From Ctenosaura bakeri (Eukaryota > Chordata > Lepidosauria > Squamata > Iguanidae): 64,000 nt of DNA. Location: the NCBI GenBank assembly GCA_948474755.1, contig CAOLHI010004251.1, positions 62,001-126,000 on the forward strand. Direction: 5' to 3'. Of the stretch, positions 45,737 to 58,022 are shown piece after piece. Made by a program: the position numbers and the translations under genes. Numbering within the stretch: the first letter of the stretch is position 1; the number at the start of each line of letters is the position of its first letter. The notes below the pieces were generated by a model. It had not been told where the DNA came from, ran no database searches, and saw only the letters and a list, made by a program, of their open reading frames with translations.

Positions 45737-46112
45737 AATTAGACTCTGTGGGTAGACCACTTTAATAGATCCTGCCAAAGGAAAGCCATTGAAAGTCTAA
45801 GTGGGAATCACCTGGTTATAACAAGGGATAACTGCTAATATGGGTTATCATGATTGTCTTTCAGCAATATCTAACAGTAGACTGATGTAAGCAACTCTGT
45901 CTTAGCCATGGAACGACTCTCAGCCTGAAATATGGGAATGCTTGTGTGTACACTGGCAGGATATATTTTTTTTTAATGTCCAAACACTCAAAATGGAAGA
46001 ACAGTTTGTGAAGAAAAAATGGGCTTTGATTTTAAGGCTTTGGAAAAAAAAAAGAATGGGTGAGTGTCCACGTGTGTCCACACACAAGCATAATCATGTA
46101 GAGAATCAAGCA

Positions 46113-46222
46113 GCCCTCTAGACACTGCTGGATTGCAACTTGTAGCAGCCTTGGTCAGTCAAAGCTACTGAGTGAAGAATGCTGGGAGATACAATCCAGC
46201 AACATCTGGAGAGGTGTCTGAT
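46113..46222. mobile_element. Inverted-repeat MITE of hAT type
   Basis: CTAGACACTGCTGGATTGCA is complemented by ACAATCCAGCAACATCTGGAG, with GAATGCTGGGAGATACA in between. This is a common reptile and bird fold-back repeat. Borders are approximate. Confidence 0.6.
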
Positions 46223-46634
46223 TCTCACCCTGATGTTGCACATGGTTGACATTTGATCTGCTGTAGGTCAGGAGATAAAAAAATATGTTTTGTCTGGGGT
46301 GAAGAGGGGCCTTCAGAGAACTGTGAAGATCCAAATGCCTCTTCACAATGACACATCTAGACAGATCACTGTCTTCTCATAATTCTATATACAAATGTTA
46401 ACTCGTTTTCAGTGGACTTTTTTCATTCAGGACCAGATTAGGTGTTTGCATCATGGTCATATACAAATGTTTTGCTTCACTTTGCCCTAATGAGGCTGCT
46501 GTTAAGAATTCACATTGCTACAATTTCTGGCACCGCCACCACATGATCATAACTTATTGGCTTCCAAGAAAGGTGTCCCGATGTTCCAGAATGGCACTCT
46601 TCATCTCAGAAACATTGGGTAAATGGTCTCTAAA

Positions 46635-46847
46635 GAGTAGCAGGAGAATCAGCAGGGAATGTCTATGGCAAGATGGTAGGGGTGGGGAGTGAGGGGATGC
46701 TTGACTGCTCCAGTGGCATAGCTGGAGATTTTGCCACCAAGTGCGGCAAAAGCTGTAGCTATGCTACTGGAGCAGTCAAGCGTTCCCTCTCCACCCCCAC
46801 CCCACATTTTACCATAGACATTCCCTGCTGATTCTACTGCTACTCTA
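46635..46847. repeat. 213-bp hairpin (long inverted repeat)
   Basis: The arm from AGAGTAGCAGGAGAATCAGC AGGGAATGTCTATGG.. to GCTTGACTGCTCCAGTGGCA is the reverse complement, with few mismatches, of the sequence ending ..CCATAGACATTCCCTGCTGA TTCTACTGCTACTCT. The centre ATTTTGCCACCAAGTGCGGCAAAA also folds, so nearly the full length can pair. No coding content. Confidence 0.9.
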
Positions 46848-49800
46848 CCTGAGTTTGCCACCCTGATCAATACACACCAAAAATTTTGATTCTGTGGATG
46901 GAATCAAAATTTGAATGACTTCTGTCCATAAATAATCTGCAATTTATGGGGTCCCCATTAAAACTCCTAGCTTATCCCCCTCTGTTTTGAAACAGGGGCC
47001 TATGGATAGTACTAACTCTCAGCTGCGGTGCCTCGTGAAATAACATAAGAGGAGAGGATCCTGGAGCATGAGCATAGTGCTCTTCTCTCTTACCACCCTA
47101 ATCAATAACCACAAAGTATTGGGGGGGTTGTATTCCATCAACCCCGTTGCTTCTCTTTCGAAATGATTAAGCTGAGAGGTAGTTCAGTAACTTCCTAAAA
47201 ATAAAACTTTGAAATAGCATCTTCAAATTTACTCAGTAGCAGCTTTGGCGGACAGAGCAGCCCACTTGTGCCCACTGTTTTGGAGGTCCACGACAGCCTT
47301 TACCAAAGAAAACTCATCAGGTCCTGAAGGTGTTGCAGGACCAGCTCTCCCCCACACACACAACAAAGTTTCCACTGTGAAAAGCCCTTTCTCCTCCACA
47401 TGAGCCCCACTCCCCTTTCCTGGACTCAGGGGCCAGCTGTCTCTCCTTATCCTTGAAAAGCCCCACTATGCTCACTTAATTTTCTAGTTTCACACATGGC
47501 ATCTATACCTAGGTCAGCAGCATCTGTATACCTGTGTACACCTTGGTCAAAATCCCTCCACTTAACATTCTTCTGCACTCTTGTTTCCTGGGTCTTGGTA
47601 GATGGTGACTGAGGCATATTTAAGCATATCTGGTATATTTGTATAAAGAACAAAGACGGTGTTCTGTAAGGTGAATCATGTCATGTCAGACTCAGAACTG
47701 CTGCATTTTACTCGAAAACCCTGTACAATTTTTGAAATACCGTTTGAAATACACATAATATTTTTCTCTTACTTTTGATAAGAAGCAAAGTCACTTGAGT
47801 GCAGTCAAACGCATACACAGTGTTACACCAAAATCTGATTTAACCTAGTAGCCTAAAACACATCCAAAACATCTGCAGTTTGAACTCAGAACAAATGAGA
47901 GCATTCTCGTTGTATGCACTAAAGGAGATTTAAACAGAATTAGGATAATCAAGTGATAACAGATAGTGCATTAGAGTGCTGGATTTGCTATATTTGTTTT
48001 GAAATTGTCATGTTCCTCAGAAAGTTTGCAAAGTATTTTGACCTTGATGAAAATGACAATGAAAAGGAAAAAAGGTCATTAGAAACCCACTGATGAAATA
48101 TATACATGCTTGGATAATGGTCCTCTGCAAATGCTGGCATGTCTGGCTCAGATCCCACAGGATTCACTTCATAAAGCCACAGCAATCCCAATTCTACCAG
48201 CTGCCAAAGTCAGGCAATATGTTTTGCAGCAACCTAGCTTTTAATTTCTCTTCCTTCTGTGGAGGCTAACTCCCACTTCCCATAAATATGTAAGTTAGAT
48301 TTGATAAAGCGGTCCCAGGGCAGCTGCACAGGAAATCATCAAGCAGCCTGTTATAAATTTATGCTGAGATATGTCACTGCAATGGTGAAACAAGTCAAAA
48401 CCTGGTGTGTGGTGAGCCCATAAAGGACATTTGAATGGCTCTCAGAATGACATTTGAGAGTCAAATTTAAAACAAATATATGTGGAAGCTTAATTCCAAA
48501 CAAGCCTCTCAGAACAGGGGCAGCTCCAGCTATTTAACCATTGCACATTTGATCTTCAAACTTCCCCCTGACCACAGGCCGTCATGCAAAGCTGATACTG
48601 ACTTCAACACTGCTAGGGAAAAAAAAACCCTTTACAGTGCCAACTATACTATACAATTTCTGACCAGTCTCTAATGCTCTTTTCTTGTGCAGTTCATTGG
48701 AATGTGTGATGGCATTCACCTCTGCATGAGGTAAGTTATGTAGAGGTACTCTTGAGTCAACCGGACTTCTCTGCTGTACTGCAGACCATGGTATCCTTCT
48801 GAGGCTTCTGCCCAGGCTGGGACTTGGAAGCACTGTTTTTCTGAGGCTCCAGTGGAGGGCTGATTTCAGAGCATTGTGGTGGAGGACTGCCACTTGACAC
48901 TGGGGCCTATGGTGTCTGCTGTACTAATTACAGACATACATAAAACCACTGGGAGAGATTGTCTTGAATTTGAGGTCTAGTGTCATTAATATGATGAGGA
49001 CAACCAACTCAACCTCTTCTTTCTATCTAAATCCAAGGAAGTTGTTCAAATTCTGCACCAGAGAAAAATGCACGTAATACTTCGTAATAAACATGTCCAG
49101 CCCTAGTTTCACATAGCCAACACTGGATCAACTAAGGAGTGCAAAACAGTGGCCAGTACCCCAAAGTAATAAAAGAATGAAAGTGTGATTCTAAATTCAA
49201 AGTTACAAATTACAAAACAATGCAGCTAATTAATCCAGAATATGACCACAGGACTGTGAAATAGATGTCCTTTTAGTATGTCTTAACTATGCAGGTTGTA
49301 CAAATGATAATCCATTTCTTTTATAAATAAGTACCTATTAAAACACTCTTACATGGACTGATTATTAGAACTACTGGAGTCCTATTAGAGAGGAGGGCCA
49401 CAGGTTTCAGGTTCACTCCCTGAGCATCTTCATTAAAGGTAATCCAGGAGCAATACAGGAAAAACCTTGTGACAAGGACTGAAGAGTGGCTGTATCTGAA
49501 AAGTAATTAGGTACCGCTACAGTTCCAAGGCTCAAAAAAATAGTTTATTACCATGATAGTTATAATTTATTATTTACTTTCCTATTTCTTAAAACTAACT
49601 TTAGTTCACGTAAGATTATTTTAAGTTACTTTTAAAAAATCTTCTGAATGCTACAAGCCTATGGTACCAAAAACATCTAAGTAGGTAAGACAACATGGAA
49701 AATAAATACATACATCTAGTTCAGAATAGTAAATTTGTATCTACAGTATTAAAAAAAAAAGAGCAGCATAACAGTACCCCCAACTCCATAGAGTGATACC

Positions 49801-50020
49801 CAAGAACAGTAAAATACTGTAAAATACCCTGGCTAAGGGCTTGCAACTCCGCCCATTGTGGAAGACCATAAAAAAAATACCTCACTCCCTCCCAGTAGGG
49901 TCAAGCTAGCCCAACCAGAGTTGGCTGAGAAGTGGCAGTAGCCACCTCTAAGACCAGACAAAGAAAGAGAGGCTTTCACAAAAGCAGGGCATACTGGAAG
50001 ATTGCATGATCCATACCTAG
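46848..50020. other. No recognised feature
   Basis: AT-rich intron-like sequence. Short open frames lack family resemblance. Confidence 0.45.
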
Positions 50021-50385
50021 AATCATAGAAGCACAGAACTATAGAGTTGGAAGGGACCACAAGGAAAATCTACCCCCCACCAAAAAAAAAACAAAAAAAA
50101 CCCACAACTAAAACCATCTTGAAAGATGCCTATTCAACCTCTGTTTAAAGAGCGCCAAAGAAAGAATGCCTTGAGGTCTTGAATGTCTTGAAAGAATGTC
50201 ACTGAGGCAATCTATTCCATTGTTGAACACCTCTTGCAGTCAAGAAGTTCTTCTTGATGTCTTGATGGAATCTCTTTTCTTGTAATTTCAATCTATTAAG
50301 TCATGTTCCAGTCTCTGGAGCAGCAGAAAACCACTTTGCTCTATCCCCTCAGATATTTAAAGCTGCCTCTCATATCACCAATGGT
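50021..50385 (-). repeat. CR1 3' end, minus strand
   Basis: Plus strand reads AGAATCATAGAAGCACAGAA CTATAGAGTTGGAAGGGACC, then TTCAACCTCTGTTTAAAG and CAAGAAGTTCTTCTTGATGT. It continues to GTCTCTGGAGCAGCAGAAAA and ATATTTAAAGCTGCC, the reverse complement of a CR1 3' coding end and terminus. A poly-A-rich expansion lies at 50081-50100. Confidence 0.85.
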
Positions 50386-51116
50386 ACTATCTTTCCATGG
50401 TGGTGATTATTAATAATTAGATGGATATGTGATGGCAGAATATTTTTTTTTCTTTTTTTATGATTCTCTTCATTAAGTTAGGATTGAAAGGTCATAGCAC
50501 AGTAAGTCAGGATTCGGGGGGGGGGTCAGGCCAGAAGACACGACTTAACTTGAGTATACTTGAGTGTACTTATTTAAATAGATGATCTAGAATCTCAGCC
50601 TGGTGATAAACATAAACATAAGATACATACATGTAAAGCAGAGTATAAATTAGCTGAAAATAAAAATTATTCTTCACGCAGTATGATGATGATGTTTTTT
50701 TATAACACCCTTTTCACCAAGGGCAGAACATCATATACAATAAGAGACAAAGACAATAAACATAACACTGTAATAATACATGGACTGAAATCCCCAACAC
50801 CCTACCAGCTGCAACCCATCTCAGCACTTTAAACACAATTCACTGGTTTAAGAGGGTGAATCAGACAGGAAGGTTTTCAGCCTTTTATGATGATAACATT
50901 CATTAAAGTCCCCCTTATTATTGACTAATAAAATCCTAGCACTCATGCATTAATTATTGTTGAATTTATGTTTATACATAAATGAACTTAAAATATATTT
51001 GAACTGTGTTTATTTATTATGATATGGACTACTGATATTGAATTTGAAAATACTAAATCAACTGTGATGTTGACTGTGATACTGCCTGGCTTACTGACTG
51101 TGGTTCACCTGTTTAT
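50386..51116. other. No recognised feature
   Basis: AT-rich sequence with a G-run at 50516-50526. Confidence 0.45.
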
Positions 51117-51119
51117 TGA

Positions 51120-51261
51120 GACCATTTCTGCACGAGACTGTTATAACACTATGATTCCACTTTCAACATCCTATGGAATCCTGCGGATTGCAAACCCCAG
51201 GATTCCATAGGATGTTGAAAGTGAAATTATAGTGTTATAACAGTCTCGTGCGGAAATGGCC
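51120..51261. mobile_element. Palindromic MITE, copy 12 (short form)
   Basis: 142-bp nearly loopless palindrome with TGA on both sides (51117-51119 and 51262-51264). Starts GACCATTTCTGCACGAGACT and ends AGTCTCGTGCGGAAATGGCC. The terminal arm is perfectly complementary over about 20 bases apart from C/T changes. Confidence 0.9.
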
Positions 51262-51272
51262 TGAGAGTCTAA

Positions 51273-51474
51273 GGGCCTTTCTACACTACAGTGTTATAGT
51301 GCTATTATTCCACTTTCAACATCTTGTGGAATCCTAGGTTTTGTAGTTTAGGGAGGGGCCTTTAGAATTCTCAGCCAAAGAGCTCTTGGGCCTCAGGAAA
51401 CTACAAACCCTAGAATTCCAAAGGATGTTGAAAGTGGAATAATAGCACTATAACACTGTAGTGCGGAAAGGCCC
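51273..51474. mobile_element. Palindromic MITE, copy 13 (long form)
   Basis: 202 bp with TAA on both sides (51270-51272 and 51475-51477). Starts GGGCCTTTCTACACTACAGT and ends CTGTAGTGCGGAAAGGCCC. It lies only 11 bases after copy 12. Confidence 0.92.
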
Positions 51475-51477
51475 TAA

Positions 51478-52755
51478 GATGGATATCACCACTTCCTTAA
51501 GTGACATCATACCTGTTGACTTCTCTTGTTGCCCAAGAAGGATTTATTTCTCACAGAATGAGCAAAATACTGCCTACAGATTTTGACTTGTACTTTTGAA
51601 ACTGTGAAGAATTCCTTTTTTCTTTTTTAATGGAAAATAAGAATACATTGTCAACTAATGGTCTGAGCAGGGTCAGAACACAGGCAAAAATTGGGCCAAG
51701 GAGGCCATAGCAAAACCAAATGTAAGATAAGGAAATATCTTGAGGACACTTAAACATACATTGATTGTTGTATTGTCAAGCCAATTATATCAAAGTTTCA
51801 GCAGCCCCCTTTACTGCTAGAGCATTTAGTTGTTACATTTATATCCAACCTTTTTCTAAGTAGTTCAGGCTAAGCTCCCAGTCTTTACACATATCCAGAA
51901 GCATAATAACCATAACCAGCCACTTAGAAGACTGCACTGCCAGTGTGGCATGTAAGAGTAAAGCGATCTGACACATGCAGCACCTCTTGGAAGATTTTTT
52001 AAGGACAGTAAATTGTCAATTCCTGAGTTTATTCTTGTACACACTATCATGGGTTCTATTTGGATTCTGTTTCCCAGACTGGCACACTTCCTATTTAGGC
52101 ACCATTCTATTTTATTCTCACAATTACCTTGTGAGACAGATTAAACTTAGTAAAACTGACAGAAGAATATAACTCAGGATTCCCCTTGTTGTAGCTGTAT
52201 CACACTGCCTCTTGTTCTCAGATCTTGCTAGACTGCAGAGGGGAGAGTGTCTTTCCTGTCTCACCTTGTTGCAGGAATATGCTGCAGCATCTGCTCATGT
52301 GATGAAGCTGACAGCAATAACCTCTGATTTGTTCTACGGGCTTACTTGCAAATTAGCTTTGCTTGAGGCACAGAATGACATGGGCCCCGAATACATTTGT
52401 GCTTCTAAAAATTCCATGGCTGGTTGTGAAGGAAATAGTGTACAAACTGGTTCTTGGGTATTTTCTCTGTTCTTCACATCAGGATATAACGAAGGTCTCT
52501 CATTGCTCTTGCTGATAGATCTCTCCTACTAATGGAACAGGAAAATGGTGGTTGCTTTCCCTTGAAGGTTGCTGGTCTGAGGAGAGTGGAGCAGTGAATC
52601 TGCTCTGGGATTCAGCCTGGCCTTTAAAAGGGCTGTTGAAGGTGCTGAATCTATTCTGAGAATGGCGTTCAGCATCTTTGATAATTCCGTTTAAAGGCTG
52701 ACCTGAAACCATGAGTGGACTCACAGCCCCACTGACATCAATTAGCAACTGGGCT
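51478..52755. other. No recognised feature
   Basis: Intron-like sequence. The 106-codon frame at 52212-52532 shows no family resemblance. Confidence 0.4.
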
Positions 52756-52759
52756 CCTA

Positions 52760-52902
52760 CTATTTTTAATCTATCCTTTCAATTTTTAAGAAAAATTGTT
52801 TTAAAATGTTATTGTTTTAGCTGATTCTTTTTGTGAATGACCTTGAGTCCCACTCCAGCAGAAAGGCAGTATATAAATAAATAAATAAATAAATAAATAT
52901 TT
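52760..52902 (+). repeat. L2-type LINE 3' tail with (AAAT)n
   Basis: GACCTTGAGTCCCACTCCAG then AGAAAGGCAGTATATAAATA and an AAAT run. This matches the 3' terminal block of reptile L2-clade elements (CTTGGGTCCC..GGGAGAAA..ATATAAAT), also seen at 56098-56165. Confidence 0.7.
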
Positions 52903-53304
52903 GCCATGGGACTGGCCAATCTGGACCTTCACTATTGTCACAGCAGAGGTGGCCAAGGGACTAGGTGATGGTAAGCTGATGGCAAGCTGATGGTAAGGGT
53001 TCAAAGCAGCCAAAATTTCACAATGGCAAGTAAAGCCTTATGAGAAGACACATCCTAGGCCTGAGCCTGGAGACCTTGCTTTTCCAAAGGGCTAGACCTC
53101 CTCAGGCCATGTGCTCAGTCCTTGCTGGGGTGGGAGGATGGCAAGTGATATGCTGTTGGTCTTCTGTGGAGTGTGAAATCGCAGGACTTCTCTGGGAGAA
53201 GCCTTGTGTTCCCTCAACAAGCCTTCCATCCCAGTCAGTTGTAGAACTGTTCTGACCATTTTCCATGTGGCTTCATCCCTGTGTGTTCTATGCGTTGGGT
53301 GATC

Positions 53305-53720
53305 AGCTAAACTAGACCTGCAAAACATACAGCCCGGGGGCCACACCAAAGGATTCTGTGTGGCCTGCATTGCTCATGAGTGCAAGGGCCGAAAAAGGTT
53401 GCAGCAATTAGATTGCTGATGGTTTTGAATAAACCCAGCTGGGCCGTTCCCTCCTCCTTCCCTCCAGGGGGAGCAGCGAGCCCAGCTGCTGCTACCTTTT
53501 GCCCTTGAGTAAGATGGCAGCAGTTGCTTCTTCTCCTTCTGTTTCCCTTGGATGGGTGGTGAGGGTGGAAGTGCCTGGGAAAAGGAGAAGACCAGCTGGG
53601 CCTGGAGGGGGCAAGAAAGGAGGTCGTCTCCTCCCTCCTGAGCAAGCCAACATGGACTGTTACACGGTGAACTGGGACCCTCTGGGGGAAGCAGTTTATT
53701 ACAGGTCAGTGTCCTCATTC
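53305..53720. mobile_element. Possible hAT-derived fragment, GC-rich
   Basis: TGCAAAACATACAGCCCGGG GGCCACACC resembles ends of hAT MITEs that contain CGGCCCGGGGGCC palindromes. The GC-rich remainder has open frames (for example 53499-53768) starting MAAVASS-like sequence, which I do not accept as a gene. Confidence 0.3.
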
Positions 53721-54107
53721 ACCCCCATTCCTCCTAAATTGCATTGGAAAAAATTAAATTGCATTTAAATATTGAATTTTAAAATGCGATTTAGGTCTCT
53801 TCTGGCATGTACCCTTATAAATCCCAACCCCCCCAAACAAACACACCTTATGGAATTCCCCTTGTTTATCCTCCAAATCTATTTTCTTTCCCTTCCTCAT
53901 AAATAATACCATTTTTCTGCCACCCCAAATTGTTCCCCTCCTCTTTGATCTTTTGCAAATCTTTTGCAAATTGCACACTGCTACATTTCTTAAGGCATAG
54001 CTGTCTTGTCTTTCCAATAATCCTATTTACTGGTTTTGTGTAATCACAACTTGCCACATCTAGATTATCTCAGTCGTCCAAACAACAGATCAAGAGGGTA
54101 AGATAGT

Positions 54108-54309
54108 GGCCATTTCTGTTCTATTCTGTTATAGTGCTCTTATTCCACTTTCAACATGCTACGGAATTCTGGGATTTGCAGTTTAGGGAGGGGCCTTTAG
54201 AATTCTCAGCCTAAGAGCTCTTCGGCCTCAGGAAACTACAAACCCCAGAATTCTACAGGATGCTGAAAGTCAAATAATAGCACTATAACGGTGTAGGGCA
54301 GAAATGGCC
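54108..54309. mobile_element. Palindromic MITE, copy 14
   Basis: 202 bp with AGT on both sides (54105-54107 and 54310-54312). Starts GGCCATTTCTGTTCTATTCT and ends GTGTAGGGCAGAAATGGCC. Confidence 0.9.
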
Positions 54310-54382
54310 AGTGTTGTCATTACTCATGTTGTATATTGGTGGTGGTGAGTGAAACTTAAGGAAGGAGGTTTCCCTAAGATTT

Positions 54383-54512
54383 TCAGCCATGGAAAGCCAC
54401 TGGGTGACCTTGGGTGGATCACACACTCTCAGCCCCAGAAAATCCAGTGATAGATTTGCCTTAGGGTCACCATAAGTTGGAAATGACTTGAAGGCACACA
54501 ACAGCAATAATT
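54383..54512 (+). mobile_element. Sauria-type SINE, 5'-truncated
   Basis: TTCAGCCATGGAAAGCCACT GGGTGACCTTGGG.. is followed by GGGTCACCATAAGTTGGAAA TGACTTGAAGGCACACAACA. This is the central part and BovB-like tail. The tRNA-like head is missing. Confidence 0.85.
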
Positions 54513-55934
54513 CACCAAGTCTACTCTGGTGAGATAAAAGCTCACCCAGAGTTCAAAAGCATTCTAAAAACCTATCTGCAACCCAAAGAAGTTTAACCTA
54601 TTTAATTTCGGCCCTTACCTACCACCAGGTTGTACAGATCTGAGCTAAACCATTCTGCAAAGTACCCAAAAAATCATCCTTCCTAAGTGGTGTGATGGAA
54701 AGAAGCCCTGCTGTATAAGGATCCTTGATCTTTGGGTTTGTTTGCTGCCTTTGTCACAGAATCTACCAAGCCAAGAGCACTGTCACTTCTATACTCTTCT
54801 GCCAGACTGCATTTTGCATGTGTGCTTCATTGTCGTGTGCAGATACAGAATGCTATGGGAAAGGGGGAGTGTCCCTGTTGCTTCTGTGTCCTCAGGGGCT
54901 CCTTTAACATGTGACAGACATATTAGCAGCACACTGTTCCATGGAACTCAGCAGTGTTGAGTGTTGGAGTTGTTGTATTCATACGGGTGCTATTTTTTTC
55001 ACCTCAAATTTTCTGCATAGGTATATAGGGTCTTAACCCAGCTATTCTGATGTTACACTAGTGTAAGCCAGCCACTGAGGAGACAGCCCTATTCCTCTGT
55101 TCACTGTACTTTCCCAGAGGTAGAGAGAACTAAAAGGACACAAAATGAAATGAACATTTTCTTTTGAGAACTTTCCAAAAATTATTGGACATATTCTGCT
55201 ATTACCTCATACAGGAATGTACAAGAATGAAAAATCTGCTGCCATCCACTTGCATCAATCATTTTAGCTTCAAAAGAAAGGGAAGGAGCAGTAAATTCAA
55301 AAAACTGGGTTATCTGAATTTTAATAGGATACCTACCAGATCCATTGCAAAGATGGACCACTATGTCTTTAAAAAAAAGTCTGAATTATTTGCCACATGA
55401 GCATGAGAGTGAACTTAATAAAACACAGACCAGAAATGTCTTTTTTCCTCTTAAGAATTCCATTTCATTTTTTGCATGCATATACTAAATAGCAAGAATG
55501 CCTGAGAGAAATGAGGGCTTTGTTTCCCATGTGATTGGAGATGGAGTGTTAATCCTTTGCCTTCCACTCTGGTCCCAACTTGGATCAGCCCCTGCTCCTC
55601 TTATCTCCCTCAGAACAATCACTTTCATACATGCCAATGGGAACCCAGTGGGGAAGGCACTCCCAAAGGTGACACAAAGAGGAACAAAGGGATGAAACTC
55701 TCCTTCTCTCCACCAGGGTTCCAATACTTATCTTCTCTTTGCTGCTGCTTCTTAAAAGGCAATAGATGGATGTTATTCTCAAATGGTCCTTAGTCCATGC
55801 ACAAAGCTGTAGATTAGGAAAAAAAATGAGTCTTCAAAAGGCTGAGCCATCAAACCATGGTTGCAAAACCATGAGAGAGCCTTATCAGTGGCTGATCCCT
55901 CTTCCATGGGAGGCTAGGCTCTCCCCACTCGCTT
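54513..55934. other. No recognised feature
   Basis: Intron-like sequence. Overlapping short frames near 54725-54960 and 55485-55793 have no family resemblance. Confidence 0.4.
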
Positions 55935-56165
55935 TCCTTTCATAGGCAGGCAAAGATATTTCTTTTTAAGCAGGCCTTTAATGGGTGAGCTGGAGACCTT
56001 TTACTTATTTATTAGCTGTTTCTAAAATTTATTGTAAACTTTATAATTTTATATGCTTTTAATGTTTTAATTGTTTACATGGTTTTTAACCTTTTGGAAG
56101 CTGCCTTGGGTCCCACCTTGGGAGAAAACATGGCATATAAATTCAATCAATCATAAATAAATAAA
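55935..56165 (+). repeat. L2-type LINE 3' end
   Basis: AAGCAGGCCTTTAATGGGTG, then AT-rich sequence, TTTTAACCTTTTGGAAGCTG CCTTGGGTCCCACCTTGGG and ATATAAATTCAATCAATCAT. Typical L2 3' untranslated end. Confidence 0.7.
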
Positions 56166-57335
56166 ACCAACTGTGCTCTGTAACTTGCCAAATACCTAAC
56201 AACTCTGTCTGATTGTTTTCTTCTTTCTCATCCAAGAAGCAAGAATAGAAAGTCAAGTTTGGCAAAAACAGGTCACAAGTTGTGAAGGCCCTCCTTAAAA
56301 TAAAAACCTCCACCTCCTTCACTCTTACACATACAGCCAGAAGGAATCTTAATGACTGTAGGGGTAAGCTGCTACCATATTATGTTTTTAAAGTGTAAGT
56401 TCAGTTCTGAGCTCTTCTCTTACAATTTCTCCTGCTATCTCATGTCACTTACTGACAGATCGCACCACAGCATTCAAGTGATCATTTCCAAATTAGAAGA
56501 AAATTCTTACTTCTGTGTTCTTTCCAAACTGTATAGTGTTCCTGCCAAGCTTTCATAAAAAATATCAGAGGATAAGAATATATCCTATAAATTCTTTGGA
56601 ACATGCACAGAGGGACTAAAGCAATATAAGAAAGTGCTTAGAAAAGCTTGGGAAAGGGCTCCATACTCAGTCATAACACTAGTTGACTTCATTTGCAAAC
56701 TCTATTATAAGCTAAGCCCTTTAGTGGCTGATGGATCAACAGGCATCAGACAATGAGACAGCTGTAAAGAACAGACATTATTAGCAGCCACATGATTTCT
56801 GACCAACTGAAGATGAAACTTGAAATATGTCAGTCAAGCTGAAGTCTGAGCACTTTTGGTCCCACCAGAGACCAATGTTTCTCAGCATTGCACTGTTTCA
56901 AGCTAGTCAAGCTGGTCTGCTTTTTCTGAGATATAAGGACAAAGCTGGCAGTGAAGGCAAAGAGAGCAAGACTGTGAAGGGAACAAGCCTGGCCATTTAT
57001 TACCTGGATCTCTGAGGTCTCCTCCTTCCTGGAGACACAGCTGTAGGAGCTCTGTCTCATAAGCCTGAATGTCTCTGACCCTCAATTGAGAAGAAAAAAA
57101 GTGAATAGAACAGCCAGCCAGTATCTACCAGACAAGGGGGAGGTCATGGCACTTTACCCTGGGCCTCTATAAGAGCACACTTAGAAGACACAAAGATTTC
57201 ATACCTAACAGCCATGCATACAAAATGTTACAAGAAGTTGTGCTGTCCATGTGCAATATTGCTTAATTAGGATTAACATGCTTTTTGACAGCTCTTAAAT
57301 TGATAGCATTCTTAATTCATTCATCATCTTCTTTT
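56166..57335. other. No recognised feature
   Basis: Intron-like AT-rich sequence without recognisable genes. Confidence 0.45.
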
Positions 57336-57339
57336 AATT

Positions 57340-57775
57340 ACAATCCATTTCTATTGGTGCAATATGCAGCAGTTAACCAGGACACAGTATCAGGAGCATG
57401 TTGTCACAATACTCAAAGGTCTACTCTCATGGCCAATTGCTTTCTGGGTCCAATTCAAGGTATTGGTTTTAATTTTTAAAGCTTTAAATGGTATGAGGGA
57501 CCACCTGCCTGTCTCATTACAAAGCCATCTGAACATTAAGGCCTGCAGGAAAGGCCTTTTTGAGCGCACCATTGTCCACGGAGAGGCCCTTGACAGGCAC
57601 CCAGATGAGGGTCTTCTGCTCTCAGATTGTGCTGAGGGAACAGAGGGACTTCTGCTTCCATTCAGTACCCACATTAACTGCCTTTAGGAAGGGTCTGAAG
57701 ACACCTACAAACTGGCCTTTTCAGCTGGTTCAATATTTATTTAGATATTTATTTAGATAAATATAAAAGATATTT
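57340..57775 (+). pseudogene. L2-type LINE relic, C-terminal coding end and 3' UTR
   Basis: TGGCCAATTGCTTTCTGGGT CCAATTCAAGGTATTGGTTT encodes the LHWLPI.FRVQFKVL-type segment of L2. AAAGCTTTAAATGGTATGAG GGACC and the ACTGCCTTTAGGAAGGGTCT GAAGAC blocks follow. The region ends in ATTTATTTAGAT repeats. 5'-truncated and frame-broken. Confidence 0.7.
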
Positions 57776-57804
57776 ATTGATCTTTACCCACAATTAAATA
57801 TCCT

Positions 57805-58000
57805 AAAGGCACCAGATCCTGTTTGATCTTGGAAGCTAAGTGAGGTCAGCCCTGGTTAGTACTTGGATAGGAAACCACCAATGAATAACAGATGCTGTAG
57901 GCTATACTTCAGAGACAGGAAGTAGCAAAAACCACCTCTGAGTATACCTTGCCTAGGAAAACCCTTAGAGCCCTCATGGAGTCAATAGGCAACTTGAAGG
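57805..58000 (+). mobile_element. 5S-rRNA-derived SINE with BovB-like tail
   Basis: ACCAGATCCTGTTTGATCTT GGAAGCTAAGTGAGGTCAGC CCTGGTTAGTACTTGGATAG GAAACCACC follows 5S rRNA sequence including its internal promoter region, and ends with GATGCTGTAGGCT. The following 80 bases and the end GGCAACTTGAAGGCACG resemble a BovB-like tail. It starts inside the 5S gene and carries extra tail sequence, so it is a SINE, not a 5S gene. Confidence 0.85.
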
Positions 58001-58022
58001 CACGTGTACACACACACACACA
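58001..58022 (+). repeat. (CA)n tract at the SINE end
   Basis: Short CA run, probably grown from the ACA-rich SINE tail. Confidence 0.8.

Noticed and set aside
53499..53768. Possible first coding exon (MAAVASS-type start in a GC-rich context)
   Set aside because: It lies in a GC-rich transposon-like fragment, with a stop soon after and no donor or family support.
57811..57925. A 5S rRNA gene
   Set aside because: It is diverged, lacks the exact 5S ends and continues into a SINE tail.
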